In this document: positions 15,882 to 24,880 of the stretch, in pieces | Numbering within the stretch: position 1 is the stretch's first letter | Layout: every line of letters starts with the position of its first letter | Assembly: GCA_963726785.1 (NCBI GenBank) | Contig: CAVSDJ010000010.1 | Span: 248,001 to 312,000 of the forward strand | Length of the DNA stretch: 64,000 nt | From: DATEKX01 sp963726785 | Lineage (GTDB): Bacteria; Acidobacteriota; Blastocatellia; UBA7656 | Direction of reading: 5' to 3' | The notes under the pieces: generated by a model | The model's database searches: none | Told to the model about the DNA's origin: nothing | Seen by the model: the letters and a program-made list of their open reading frames with translations, nothing else | Made by a program: the position numbers and the translations under genes

Positions 15882-16400
15882 TCAACGATGACAGATGTAA
15901 CAATCTATGCTCGCCTGGCGTACGCGATGACAATCCATGCACCATCCCATTGTTTGATTGACCTCGCGCCGCAGCTTGTGAGACTCGGCTACTTGGCCGT
16001 GACACTCGGCGCAATCAACGCCCGCCCGCGCGTGCGGCTTGTGCGTGAAAAAAACATTGGCCTCTTTTTCAAACCAGTAGACGCGCGCCCACTGAGGTTG
16101 TTCGCCGCGTTCGGTTATGGCCGTCAGTTTCTGCACTTCGGGGCTGTCCGTCTTTTCAACCACGTGACAGGCCATGCATGTTTGGGTGTTCGGTATAGTC
16201 GCGTGCGGCGACTTGTCCGCGTGCTCGTGACAATAAGCGCAATCGAGTTCAGGGCCGCCTTTCTTTGTGACGTGTTGCCAGTGATCGAACTCTATGGGCT
16301 GACGCGGCGCTTCCGGGTTGCCCGCGGTTTGCAGCAGGAATATGCCTGCGACCAATATGACTATAATCACAAGGGCTATATATTTTGTCGGTCTTCTCAT
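15882..16400 (-). CDS. actA: Pentaheme cytochrome c (ActA-like)
   Basis: A 172-residue protein with an N-terminal membrane anchor (YIALVIIVILVAGIFLL, ~7-25) and five CXXCH haem sites: CAYCH, CMACH, CAECH, CMDCH and CYICH. Additional His residues (FDHWQH, THKPHARAG, ESHKL) can serve as sixth ligands. This is the haem count and layout of ActA, the periplasmic electron-transfer subunit of alternative complex III; the Qrc complex has a hexahaem counterpart. It is the first gene of the operon, 20 bp before the MopB gene. The monohaem ActE and membrane ActF subunits are not present nearby. Confidence 0.88.
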   Translation of the reverse strand: MRRPTKYIALVIIVILVAGIFLLQTAGNPEAPRQPIEFDHWQHVTKKGGPELDCAYCHEHADKSPHATIPNTQTCMACHVVEKTDSPEVQKLTAITERGEQPQWARVYWFEKEANVFFTHKPHARAGVDCAECHGQVAESHKLRREVNQTMGWCMDCHRVRQASIDCYICHR

Positions 16401-16785
16401 TTATTCAGTGGTGTTTTGCAGCTTGAAATTCGCCCTCCTGCCGCCGAGCGAATTTCAAGAGCATTATACAGACACACCATCGCAGTCAAGTTTGAAAAGG
16501 AAAAATGGAAGGGGTAATTAGAAGTGGGACGAGGCAAGCCACAGTACCGCGAGCGGGTCGCCCGTCAAGTCAACCCGCTCGCAACCGCTCGCGGTACTAT
16601 TATAGCTAAATGCGGACTACATCACGGGCATTGACATCATCATTACCTCGCGGTAAAACCAGTACGGTAAACGGGCCGCCGAAGACCAGGATTAAACCCG
16701 TTCAGTCCAAAATGCATTCATAAGATATGGATGCGATTTCTCAGGTAACGTATTTCTATCAGGCGCTTTCGTTTTCAAGGTAGAT
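16401..16785. promoter_or_regulatory. Divergent intergenic region between redox operon and TIR operon
   Basis: 385 bp without a gene. It must hold the promoters of the leftward redox operon and the rightward TIR operon. I see a palindromic repeat at 16541-16600 but no convincing promoter or operator. Confidence 0.5.
16541..16600. repeat. Palindromic repeat, ACAGTACCGCGAGCGG family (copy 1)
   Basis: The arm ACAGTACCGCGAGCGG (16541-16556) is matched by CCGCTCGCGGTACTAT at 16585-16600, with a second, internal CGCTCGCAACCGCTCG word. The same arms occur in the element at 40101-40210. No ORF overlaps it. Confidence 0.8.
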
Positions 16786-18291
16786 ATGAGTTCCACCGCA
16801 AAATTTGAATACGACATCTTCATCAGCTATGCGCACATTGACAATCAACCTCTCGACGCAGGGATGAAAGGATGGGTCGAGACGCTTCATGAAAGGCTCA
16901 GAGTTCGCCTGGCGCAATTGCTTGGCGAAGAGGCCAGAATCTGGCGCGACCTCAAATTACAGGGCAACGATGTGTTTGCCGACACGCTCATCGAACACAT
17001 TGCAAAGGCGGCGATTCTGGTGTCCATCATCTCGCCGCGCTACGTCAAAAGCGAGTGGTGTCTGAGAGAACTGAATGAGTTTTGCAGGCTCGCAGAAATG
17101 AAGGCGGGGCTTCAAATCGGCGACAAGCTGCGAATCTTCAAAGTCGTAAAGACGCACATCCCACACGAACAACACCCGCCCGTGTTGCAAGGCTCGCTCG
17201 GCTATGAGTTTTACGAATACGATCAGGCGCGAAACCGTGCCAAAGAGTTCAGTTCGGAAATCGTTCCGGCGCGCGACATCCGGTACTGGGAGAAGCTTGA
17301 CGATCTGGCTTACGACATCAAACAGTTGATAGAGACATTGCGCCATTCCGCCGGGCCTGCGAGCGTGCTCGCCTCAACACCCATCTCGACTTCCGCAGCG
17401 ACTATCTACCTGGCAGAGACGACTTCCGACCTCACTGAGCAAAGAGACAAAATCAAACGCGAATTACAGCAGCACGGTCACGTTGTTCTGCCCGATAAAG
17501 GCTTGCCGCTTGTCGGGCAGGCGTTCAACCAAGAGGTAACGGATTGCCTCAGCCGCAGCCAACTGTCAGTTCACTTGATAGGCGAACATTACGGCATCAT
17601 CCCCGAAGGCGAAAGCCGTTCGGTAGTAGAGCTACAGAATGAACTGGCTGCAATCGAAGGGAGCAGGTTGCAGCGTGTAATCTGGATGCCCGTGGGGCTT
17701 CAGCCACAAAGCGAGCTTCAGCAAAAATTCGTCAATCAACTTCGCCTCGGACTCAGCAGCCAGCATGGAACAGACCTGCTCGAAACCAAGCTCGAAGACC
17801 TTAAAACAGTGATTCAAGAAAAGCTGACGCGGCCCGACAAATCGCAAGCCGCCTCTGCGACTTCAAGCAATGGAGACGCGGCATCCGTTTATTTGATCTG
17901 CGACAAGCAGGACATGGATTCAGTCAAGCCAATCGAAGATTATCTTTTCGATAAGGGCCTGGACGTGACCTTGCCCGCAATCGAAGGCGATGAAACGCAG
18001 ATAATTCAGGATCATAAAGATAACCTGATGCTGTGCGATGCGGTGATGATTTACTACGGGCGAGCGGGCGAACTATGGCTGCGCATGAAACAGCGCGAAT
18101 TGCAAAAGGTCGCGGGCTATGGCCGCACAGAGCCATTGACCGCGAAAGCGATCTACATAACCGGCCCGCCGACCGATTCCAAAGAGCGCATCAGAGATCA
18201 CGATGCGCTGGTCATCAAGAATTATGAAGAGTTCTCGCCTGAGCGCTTGCAGCCGTTTCTCGAAAGAGTTCAACGAGCGAGGGGAGTGTAG
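16786..18291 (+). CDS. TIR-domain protein with two further TIR-like modules
   Basis: A 501-residue protein. Residues ~8-185 are a TIR domain: YDIFISYAHID at the first strand, SIISPRYVKSEWCLREL with the conserved Glu (E95) that is catalytic in TIR NADases. Residues ~205-340 start with a strand (ATIYLAETTSDL) and continue with a TIR/DUF4062-like fold (QLSVHLIGEHYGIIPEGES). Residues ~365-500 begin ASVYLICDKQDMDSV and look like a third TIR-like flavodoxin fold. The stop is 2 bp before the next ATG, so it is coupled to the STAND-WD40 gene. By analogy with other TIR-plus-STAND pairs, the TIR protein would be the effector (NAD cleavage or signal synthesis) and the partner the sensor; that role is inferred. 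Confidence 0.85.
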   Translation: MSSTAKFEYDIFISYAHIDNQPLDAGMKGWVETLHERLRVRLAQLLGEEARIWRDLKLQGNDVFADTLIEHIAKAAILVSIISPRYVKSEWCLRELNEFCRLAEMKAGLQIGDKLRIFKVVKTHIPHEQHPPVLQGSLGYEFYEYDQARNRAKEFSSEIVPARDIRYWEKLDDLAYDIKQLIETLRHSAGPASVLASTPISTSAATIYLAETTSDLTEQRDKIKRELQQHGHVVLPDKGLPLVGQAFNQEVTDCLSRSQLSVHLIGEHYGIIPEGESRSVVELQNELAAIEGSRLQRVIWMPVGLQPQSELQQKFVNQLRLGLSSQHGTDLLETKLEDLKTVIQEKLTRPDKSQAASATSSNGDAASVYLICDKQDMDSVKPIEDYLFDKGLDVTLPAIEGDETQIIQDHKDNLMLCDAVMIYYGRAGELWLRMKQRELQKVAGYGRTEPLTAKAIYITGPPTDSKERIRDHDALVIKNYEEFSPERLQPFLERVQRARGV

Positions 18292-18293
18292 AG

Positions 18294-21200
18294 ATGACAA
18301 CCGACTACACGGAGATGATGACGCAGTTTGAAATTCCTTCCAATCCTTTTCCGGGATTGCGGCCCTTCGAGTTTAACGAAAGCCTCTTGTATTTCGGGCG
18401 CGACGGCCAGAGCGAGCAGTTGCTTCGCAAGCTCTCGGCGTCGCGCTTTATGGCCGTGATAGGGAGTTCGGGAAGCGGCAAGTCGTCGCTCGTGCGCGCA
18501 GGACTCTTGCCCGCGCTGTTCGGCGGGTTTATGGCGAGCGCAGGCTCAAACTGGCGTATCGCGCTCTTCAGACCGAGCAACGACCCCATGGGCAATCTAG
18601 CTGGCGCGATAAATGATTCGGGTCTGTTTTCTGAGAGGGACGGACTGCAAGCGATGATGATCGAAGCGACCTTGCGGCGCGGCAGCCTCGGACTGGTCGA
18701 GGCCGTCCGCCAGTCGCGAATCGGCTCTCAGGAAAACGTGCTTGTTGTAGTCGATCAGTTTGAAGAGTTGTTCCGCTTTGCACAGGTGGCCGAAAGCGAG
18801 CAATACCAGAACGACGCGGCTGCGTTTGTGAAATTGCTGTTATCCGCCGCGCACCAGAAAGAAATTCCAATATATGTTGTTATAACTATGCGCTCGGATT
18901 TTCTGGGCGACTGCTCTTTGTTTTGGGACTTGCCCGAAGCAATCAACGAAGGGCAATACCTGATTCCGCGACCGACGCGCGAGCAACGCCGCGAAGCCAT
19001 CACAGGGCCGATAGCCGTCTGCGGCGCAGATATAACTCCGCGCCTGGTCAACCGGCTGCTTAACGACATGGGGGACAATCCCGATCAATTGCCAATCCTT
19101 CAACACGCGTTGATGCGAACTTGGAGTAATTGGAAAGCAAGCCATCCAGAGCATGAGCCGGTAGACCTGAAACATTACGAAGCGATAGGCGGGATGAGCG
19201 CAGCGCTTTCTCTGCACGCCGATGAAGCCTATAACGAACTGCCCGATGAGCGGAGCCGGAAGATTGCTGAAAAGATATTCAAAGGTCTTACTGAAAAAGG
19301 AGCGGACAATCGAGAGATTCGCCGCCCGATTGAATTGAAAAAACTCTGCGCTCTTACCGAAGCCAGCGAAGCGGAAGTGATAGCGGTCATCGAAGTTTTT
19401 CGCCGTGAAGATCGCTCGTTTCTGATGCCGCCCGCAGAGACTCCCCTTGAGGGCGACTCGCTGATAGACATTTCGCACGAGAGCCTAATTCGCAACTGGG
19501 AGCGTCTGAAAAGCTGGGTTGATGAAGAGGCGGGGTGCGGGCGAATTTACCGCCGATTAGCCGAAACGGCAGTGCTCTACGAGAAGAAAGAAGCAGGACT
19601 ATGGCGCGACCCCGATTTGCAACTGGCGCTTTTATGGCGCGAGGAGAGCAAGCCGAATGAGGCTTGGGCGCGGCGGTATCACACGGAGTTCGAGACAGCA
19701 TTGAACTTCGTGGACGCGAGCCGCGAGGCGCGCGACCGCGAAGCACGCGACCGTGAGGCGCAGCGCAGACGGGAGGCCAAACGCACGCGACTGACAATGA
19801 TAATTTTCGCCCTTGCGTTCCTCCTGACTCTGGCGGCTTTTGTTTTCGCAAACAAACTAAGGGCCGAATCAAAGGCGGGGTTCGAGAGGTCGCGCCATTT
19901 GCTTTACGCGTCGAATATCAATCTTGCCCAGAGCGTTTATTATGAGGAAAATATTGAGCGCGCTCAGGAACTGCTCGAAGACGATGCGACCAAGCAAGAT
20001 GACTTGCGCGGATTTGAATGGGGTTACCTAAACTGGCTCCTTCACAGGGACACGGGCACGCTCGACGGCAGCGACGGGAATATAAGGGATCTGGCATATT
20101 CGCCGGATGGTAAATATCTGGTGACTGCCGGTGACACTGCCGTGAAGCTATGGGACGCGCAATCTAGACAGGAACTTCGCTCGCTGGCAACCAACAGCGG
20201 CCCCGTCAACGCTCTGGCCTTTTCGCCCGATGGCAAGCTGCTGGCTTACGGCGGCAAAGACTCGCTTGTGAGGCTGTCGAAAATTGACACGAACGAAGAG
20301 CCAGCCGTGCTGCGCGGAGATGGGCAGCCTATCACCGTGCTTCTCTTTTCGCCGAATGGCAAGACGCTTGTCACGGGCGGCGGAAGCATAAAAGTTTGGG
20401 ACGTTGCCTCGCGCAAGGAGCGCTTCAAGGTTCCTGAAATTCACACCAGTGTGAAATCGCTTGCCCTCTCGCCCGACGAGAAACTGATCGTCGCGGTGGG
20501 CGCGAATAATCAATTAATCCGTTTCGACGTTGGTTCGCGCAGGTTCGAGCCCGACGCAAACGATAACCTCACATCAGTGACTTTTTCACCTGACGGAAAG
20601 CTCATCATTATGGGCATTGAAGGCGGGTATGCGTTCAGGTTTGTTGACGTGAAAACGAAAACGCAATTGGCGGAAGTGGGGGGATTCTTTAATGTTTCCG
20701 GTTCTACAAATCAGCGCAGCGCGGTTGCTTTCTCGCCCGATAAGAAGGTGGCCGCTCTGGGCAGCGCCAAAGCGTTGAGGCTGTATGATCTCACCACGCT
20801 TGAGCCGCCGGAGCCGATCAAGCTGATAACTCCGCTCCCGGGGCAGCAGGGATTCATAACCTCTTTGGCGTTTTCGCCGGATGGGAAAATGCTCGCCGCG
20901 AATGATTCCGGGCAGGTGAGATTTTGGGATGCGGCTACGCTCCGCGAGTCCATCACTCTCGGAAGGTATGATTCGGAGGTCGAAAAAGTTGTCGTCTCAC
21001 CCGACAGCCAAACCATTTTGGGAATGAGTCGCTCAGTGTTAAGGACGTGGGACGCCGCCTCACAAAAAGAATTAAGCCTTCCTTCGGAGGTTACGAACGG
21101 ATTTGCGGTCTTTTCCCCGAACGGCAGGTTCCTTGCGACGGGAAATCAAAACGGCACGATGAGAATATGGGATGTTGTGTCGCGCAAACTGACGGCCACT

Positions 21201-22028
21201 TTTAACGATCACTTAATTCAGTCAGAGACGGTCGAGGAAGTTATCGGTTCGTTAACAGTCTCGCCCGACGGGAAGGCTCTGGCTGCGATAAACAGAGTCA
21301 CGTCGTCGAACGGGACTGGTGTTACTTTCCATGTCTCTTTGAAGTTATGGGATGCGGATTCGCCGAGCGAGCCTGTCATGCTCACGAGCACGAAAGATTT
21401 TTCTCTGAAGTCAGCGTTCTCTCCCGACGGCAGAACCTTTGCTTATTACGAAAATGTCGGCGACTTTGCGACCATACACCTGTGGGACGTTGAGGCTTCT
21501 AAAGAAGCAGCCGTATTCGGCACGGCTTCCATTCGCACAATCCGCGTTATGGCTTTTTCGCCGGACGGCAGCAAATTAGTCGTCATCGGCAGCAACAGTG
21601 GCGATTCGGAAAACGCTGAACTGTGGGACGCCCGCTCGCGAAAGTTTATGAAGATTTTGGCTCAGTGGGAATACAACTTGACGTATGCGTTTTCACCTGA
21701 CAATAAATTACTGGCCATTGGAAGCACATCTGATCTTGGCCCATCCGCAACTCTGTGGGATGTTGAACTGGTTAGATCGCTGCCGCCGCTCAGAGGCTAT
21801 ACCAGGTCTATCTTATGCATGGCGTTTTCACCCGACAACAAGATATTCGCCACAGCAGGCAGAGACGGACTTGTGAAGCTATGGAGCACTTCTTCTTATC
21901 GTTTGCTGATCACGCTCTATGATGAGCGTTATAGGCCTTTCAACTCCATGGCTTTTTCGCCTGACAACCGAATGCTGATTACAGGAGGTGCGACAGGGAG
22001 GGTGAATTTATGGCCTACTTTGCAATAG
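18294..22028 (+). CDS. nSTAND1-type NTPase with transmembrane helix and 15 WD40 repeats
   Basis: A 1244-residue protein. An N-terminal NPFPGLRPFE motif precedes a STAND ATPase: Walker A GSSGSGKSS (57-65) and Walker B VLVVVDQFEELF (149-160), the form typical of nSTAND1. A hydrophobic helix lies at ~501-520 (MIIFALAFLLTLAAFVF), preceded by a run of RDREARDREAQRR. From ~582 to the end I count 15 repeats of the FSPDGK...LWD type, enough for two beta-propellers (7+8). STAND proteins oligomerise after sensing a ligand through the repeat domain. The membrane helix would place the propellers in the periplasm or anchor the sensor at the membrane. It is coupled to the TIR gene upstream, as in defence or cell-suicide modules (inference). 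Confidence 0.9.
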   Translation: MTTDYTEMMTQFEIPSNPFPGLRPFEFNESLLYFGRDGQSEQLLRKLSASRFMAVIGSSGSGKSSLVRAGLLPALFGGFMASAGSNWRIALFRPSNDPMGNLAGAINDSGLFSERDGLQAMMIEATLRRGSLGLVEAVRQSRIGSQENVLVVVDQFEELFRFAQVAESEQYQNDAAAFVKLLLSAAHQKEIPIYVVITMRSDFLGDCSLFWDLPEAINEGQYLIPRPTREQRREAITGPIAVCGADITPRLVNRLLNDMGDNPDQLPILQHALMRTWSNWKASHPEHEPVDLKHYEAIGGMSAALSLHADEAYNELPDERSRKIAEKIFKGLTEKGADNREIRRPIELKKLCALTEASEAEVIAVIEVFRREDRSFLMPPAETPLEGDSLIDISHESLIRNWERLKSWVDEEAGCGRIYRRLAETAVLYEKKEAGLWRDPDLQLALLWREESKPNEAWARRYHTEFETALNFVDASREARDREARDREAQRRREAKRTRLTMIIFALAFLLTLAAFVFANKLRAESKAGFERSRHLLYASNINLAQSVYYEENIERAQELLEDDATKQDDLRGFEWGYLNWLLHRDTGTLDGSDGNIRDLAYSPDGKYLVTAGDTAVKLWDAQSRQELRSLATNSGPVNALAFSPDGKLLAYGGKDSLVRLSKIDTNEEPAVLRGDGQPITVLLFSPNGKTLVTGGGSIKVWDVASRKERFKVPEIHTSVKSLALSPDEKLIVAVGANNQLIRFDVGSRRFEPDANDNLTSVTFSPDGKLIIMGIEGGYAFRFVDVKTKTQLAEVGGFFNVSGSTNQRSAVAFSPDKKVAALGSAKALRLYDLTTLEPPEPIKLITPLPGQQGFITSLAFSPDGKMLAANDSGQVRFWDAATLRESITLGRYDSEVEKVVVSPDSQTILGMSRSVLRTWDAASQKELSLPSEVTNGFAVFSPNGRFLATGNQNGTMRIWDVVSRKLTATFNDHLIQSETVEEVIGSLTVSPDGKALAAINRVTSSNGTGVTFHVSLKLWDADSPSEPVMLTSTKDFSLKSAFSPDGRTFAYYENVGDFATIHLWDVEASKEAAVFGTASIRTIRVMAFSPDGSKLVVIGSNSGDSENAELWDARSRKFMKILAQWEYNLTYAFSPDNKLLAIGSTSDLGPSATLWDVELVRSLPPLRGYTRSILCMAFSPDNKIFATAGRDGLVKLWSTSSYRLLITLYDERYRPFNSMAFSPDNRMLITGGATGRVNLWPTLQ

Positions 22029-22058
22029 CACAGAGGGCGAGGACAATCGCCCCCTGTG
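22029..22058. terminator. Bidirectional hairpin between convergent genes
   Basis: CACAGAGGGCGA (22029-22040) pairs with TCGCCCCCTGTG (22047-22058) with a single mismatch, loop of 6 nt. It lies between the STAND-WD40 gene and the convergent SpoIID gene, each within 15 bp. Confidence 0.6.
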
Positions 22059-22071
22059 CTTTAATTCGCTT

Positions 22072-24876
22072 TTAATAAGCCTTTCGCACTTTCACGCCCG
22101 TGTAGTATTTCTGCAAGATCGCTGTGTAAGAGTAGCCTTCTTTCGCCAAACCGTAAGCGCCGGTCTGACACATGCCGACTCCGTGACCCCAGCCGCGACC
22201 CGTGAAAATGAAAGCTGTGATGTGCCCGCTCGCATCCATTTCGCGATCAACGATGAAGAGGTTTTCTTTCAACCCGAGTGCGCTGCGAATCTGAGGGCCG
22301 CGCAGCCGCGCGCTTCCTCCGTATCCTGTTATCTCCATTTCGGTCACGCGATTCGATTCGCTGAAGGCGACGGGCGTAAGGCTTTCAATCCGGCCTACGT
22401 TGATGCGCGCGCGCGAAAGTCTACGCTCGACCTCTTCTGCCCCCACGCGCTCTTGCCATTGCGCCACGCTCGAATAGCGGTCGCTCGACGCGCTGTGCTC
22501 GGCTATTGCTGCTTCAAGAAAATCTACGCGCCCTGCCGCGTTCAAATGAAACGTGATGCGCTCTCCGCCGATCAGCGTTAGACGATTGACCGCGTAGCTT
22601 TCGCCGCCGAAACTGCGGAACAACCACGCGCTTGCGTCTATCTCGAACCCGTCCGGCGTGCTTTCAGAAGGAGGCGCGCTTTCTTTGACGGGACTGGTTT
22701 TTGCAATGACCTCTTTCGATTTCATCTCTCCAGCCGAACGCGCGATGCGTCCCGTATTAATTGATTTCGGTTTCTCTTGCGTAGCCGGTTGCGGCTTTGC
22801 GATTGATGAAGCGATGATCAGCCGCCCGTTTTCAACGGGTCTCGCCGCATCGAATCTCAAGCGCGCAATCTGAGTTTTCAGGCCGTCAGGCTTAGCAAGC
22901 CGCGACCGGAAAGAGAGCGCGCGAGCAAGCGTCTCAATTGCGAAAGCTCGCGTGATCTGCGAGCGATTGTCAAACGACGCGGGCAATTTTAGTATGCCGT
23001 CTTTCAACAGCGCGGCGATGCTTGCGCGAACGTCCTGCGGCGCGTCTTTGATGGAAAGCCCTGCCAACAGGTAATCAACGTCTGCCGGAGTCAGAAGCAA
23101 CGCGGCGCGGCCTTCGCCGTAAATAGCCGATGCGATCAACTGAGCGAATCCCGAAAATAAAGTCGAGTCGTTGCGCGCAACTCTCAGCCTCTCTTTTTGC
23201 GACAACTCGACTATGCGGTCTATCCAGCTTTGCAATTCGCTTTGATCGGGTGCGCTGTTCAAATAACTGCTCGTCGCACGGCGCGGCAGCGCAAAACCCA
23301 TGACCTGAAGCAGAGCTATTTCGCGCAATATCGAACGGGCGTCAGGCTCGACCTCTGAATCAGCCGCTCGATTCGATGCGATGTCACGGTCGGCAATCGA
23401 GAGGCGGTCGGGCGCGCACGCAACTGATCGAAGATAAGGCATGGGCTTTCCGCCAAAGATCACTTCGTTGTTTTCGGTTTGCCCGCCGCAGTTCGCAGTG
23501 TAAAGCGCTTCGATAGGCGAGTCTGTGCCGTCTTCTCCCGTGTAAAAAGCGACCACGCCGCGCGTCTCTTCAATCGCGCGATTCGTCATTTCTTGTTCAG
23601 CCGAAATCCCACCGTAGACTTGCGACCGCGTGTCATCGCGTAAATCAAAGTCAGTGTCGCGTGACTGGTTCAACTTAGTCAGCGCGTAAGTTCGAGCCGC
23701 GACTGCCTGCGCTTTGAGCGCTTCGATTGCAGGGTAGAGGCCGGGCGAAAGCTCCATCGGCACGACGCCGCGCAGGTACTGTTCGAGCGGCAAGGCGTTT
23801 ACGACGTTGATCTGCCCGCGCGCATTGAGCTTGAGATGAATTTCGCCCCTGTAGTATTTATCTCCAACGCGAACGAACGGCGCAGCGCCTGAAGTTTCGA
23901 TACGTGTGGGCGGACGCGGGGCATTGTCATTAGCGGAACCCCACAACGCTTTCTCGTCTTGTTTTCGCTTGTCAATATAGCTCTGTGCTGACGACCCTGT
24001 GGCCTGGCGCGCTTCATCTTCGACTTTGACGCTTATGGCTCTGAGCACAAATTTGTCTTCGGTCAATGCGATGACGCGGTCGCCATCCATTGCGACTATT
24101 TGCGTCACGCGCCGGTACTCGGGCGTGACGGCTTGCTTCGTTACGCGACCGGGGCGCGATTTCGATTTCGTTGATTTAGTGTTTTTAGAAGTCTTCGGCG
24201 GTTCAACTTTCTGAGCCGTTTTCTGAGGCGGGTTATTTATTACGTAATCAGGCGCGATGTGCGATGCGGTGTAGCCCGCGTGGCGAAGCTGCTCGATCAT
24301 CGCCATCGCTTCGCTTCGAGAAGCGAAACGGCCTATCAGAATGTGAAAGGCGTCTGATTGTTTGTCGTAGAGGTTTGAAATCGGTTCATCGAATCGCTTG
24401 CTGAGTTCGTCAATCACTTTGTGCGCTTCGATCATATTGGAAACCGAGCCGACCTCGACGCGATATTCGTTTCTGTTAATTTGTTCGCGCGCGGGAGCGG
24501 GAAGGTCGAGTCGCACCGATTGCTGTCTCAATTCTATGCGCAGAGGATGGTCGGCTATCTTTTCCGCGTCGCGTTGGTTTTGATCATATCGCAGCAGTGT
24601 GAAGCCGGACGAAGAACCAAGCGTGATCGAAGATACATCGGTCATAAGCGCGATGCGGACGATAGGGCCGTCTTCGCCCTGGTCAATCCTGCGCGGGCGA
24701 GAGTTATCCTGCTCGTTACTTGATTGTTGGGCTTGATAGTTGCGATCAAATGGAGGCGGGGCATCTTTAGATTTTTGCGCGAATGCCGCAAAGTAACTTC
24801 CGCCTTGAAGCAGCAGGCACGCAGACAATACCAGAGACGCGACAGGGAGCCGCGCAAGTCTATTCAGTTTTCGCAT
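22072..24876 (-). CDS. SpoIID/LytB-domain protein with SPOR and SLH-like inserts
   Basis: A 934-residue exported protein (signal peptide ~1-33). Residues ~135-210 form a SPOR domain (YRVEVGSVSN, FHILIGRFASRSEAM), which binds denuded peptidoglycan. Residues ~333-495 are the first half of a SpoIID/LytB domain (YLRGVVPMELSPGLYP, ALKAQAVAARTYAL, with the conserved Glu in PMEL), and ~820-934 the second half (GRGWGHGVGMCQTGAYG). The domain is split by ~325 residues that include an S-layer-homology-like unit at ~605-655 (IKDAPQDVRASIAALLKDGI...ITRAFA). SpoIID-type proteins cleave glycan strands as lytic transglycosylases. It is the third gene of an operon, 4 bp after the TonB-like gene, and probably remodels the cell wall or septum. 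Confidence 0.85.
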   Translation of the reverse strand: MRKLNRLARLPVASLVLSACLLLQGGSYFAAFAQKSKDAPPPFDRNYQAQQSSNEQDNSRPRRIDQGEDGPIVRIALMTDVSSITLGSSSGFTLLRYDQNQRDAEKIADHPLRIELRQQSVRLDLPAPAREQINRNEYRVEVGSVSNMIEAHKVIDELSKRFDEPISNLYDKQSDAFHILIGRFASRSEAMAMIEQLRHAGYTASHIAPDYVINNPPQKTAQKVEPPKTSKNTKSTKSKSRPGRVTKQAVTPEYRRVTQIVAMDGDRVIALTEDKFVLRAISVKVEDEARQATGSSAQSYIDKRKQDEKALWGSANDNAPRPPTRIETSGAAPFVRVGDKYYRGEIHLKLNARGQINVVNALPLEQYLRGVVPMELSPGLYPAIEALKAQAVAARTYALTKLNQSRDTDFDLRDDTRSQVYGGISAEQEMTNRAIEETRGVVAFYTGEDGTDSPIEALYTANCGGQTENNEVIFGGKPMPYLRSVACAPDRLSIADRDIASNRAADSEVEPDARSILREIALLQVMGFALPRRATSSYLNSAPDQSELQSWIDRIVELSQKERLRVARNDSTLFSGFAQLIASAIYGEGRAALLLTPADVDYLLAGLSIKDAPQDVRASIAALLKDGILKLPASFDNRSQITRAFAIETLARALSFRSRLAKPDGLKTQIARLRFDAARPVENGRLIIASSIAKPQPATQEKPKSINTGRIARSAGEMKSKEVIAKTSPVKESAPPSESTPDGFEIDASAWLFRSFGGESYAVNRLTLIGGERITFHLNAAGRVDFLEAAIAEHSASSDRYSSVAQWQERVGAEEVERRLSRARINVGRIESLTPVAFSESNRVTEMEITGYGGSARLRGPQIRSALGLKENLFIVDREMDASGHITAFIFTGRGWGHGVGMCQTGAYGLAKEGYSYTAILQKYYTGVKVRKAY

Positions 24877-24880
24877 AACA

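Noticed and set aside
15862..16014. N-terminal extension of the MopB protein to an ATG at 16014
   Set aside because: It would overlap the cytochrome gene by over 130 bp and bury the twin-arginine signal that begins at 15861.
16541..16600. Possible CRISPR-like or tRNA-like structure in the palindromic repeats
   Set aside because: The repeats are single inverted pairs with no regular spacers, no cas genes are near, and no cloverleaf with a CCA-like end could be drawn.
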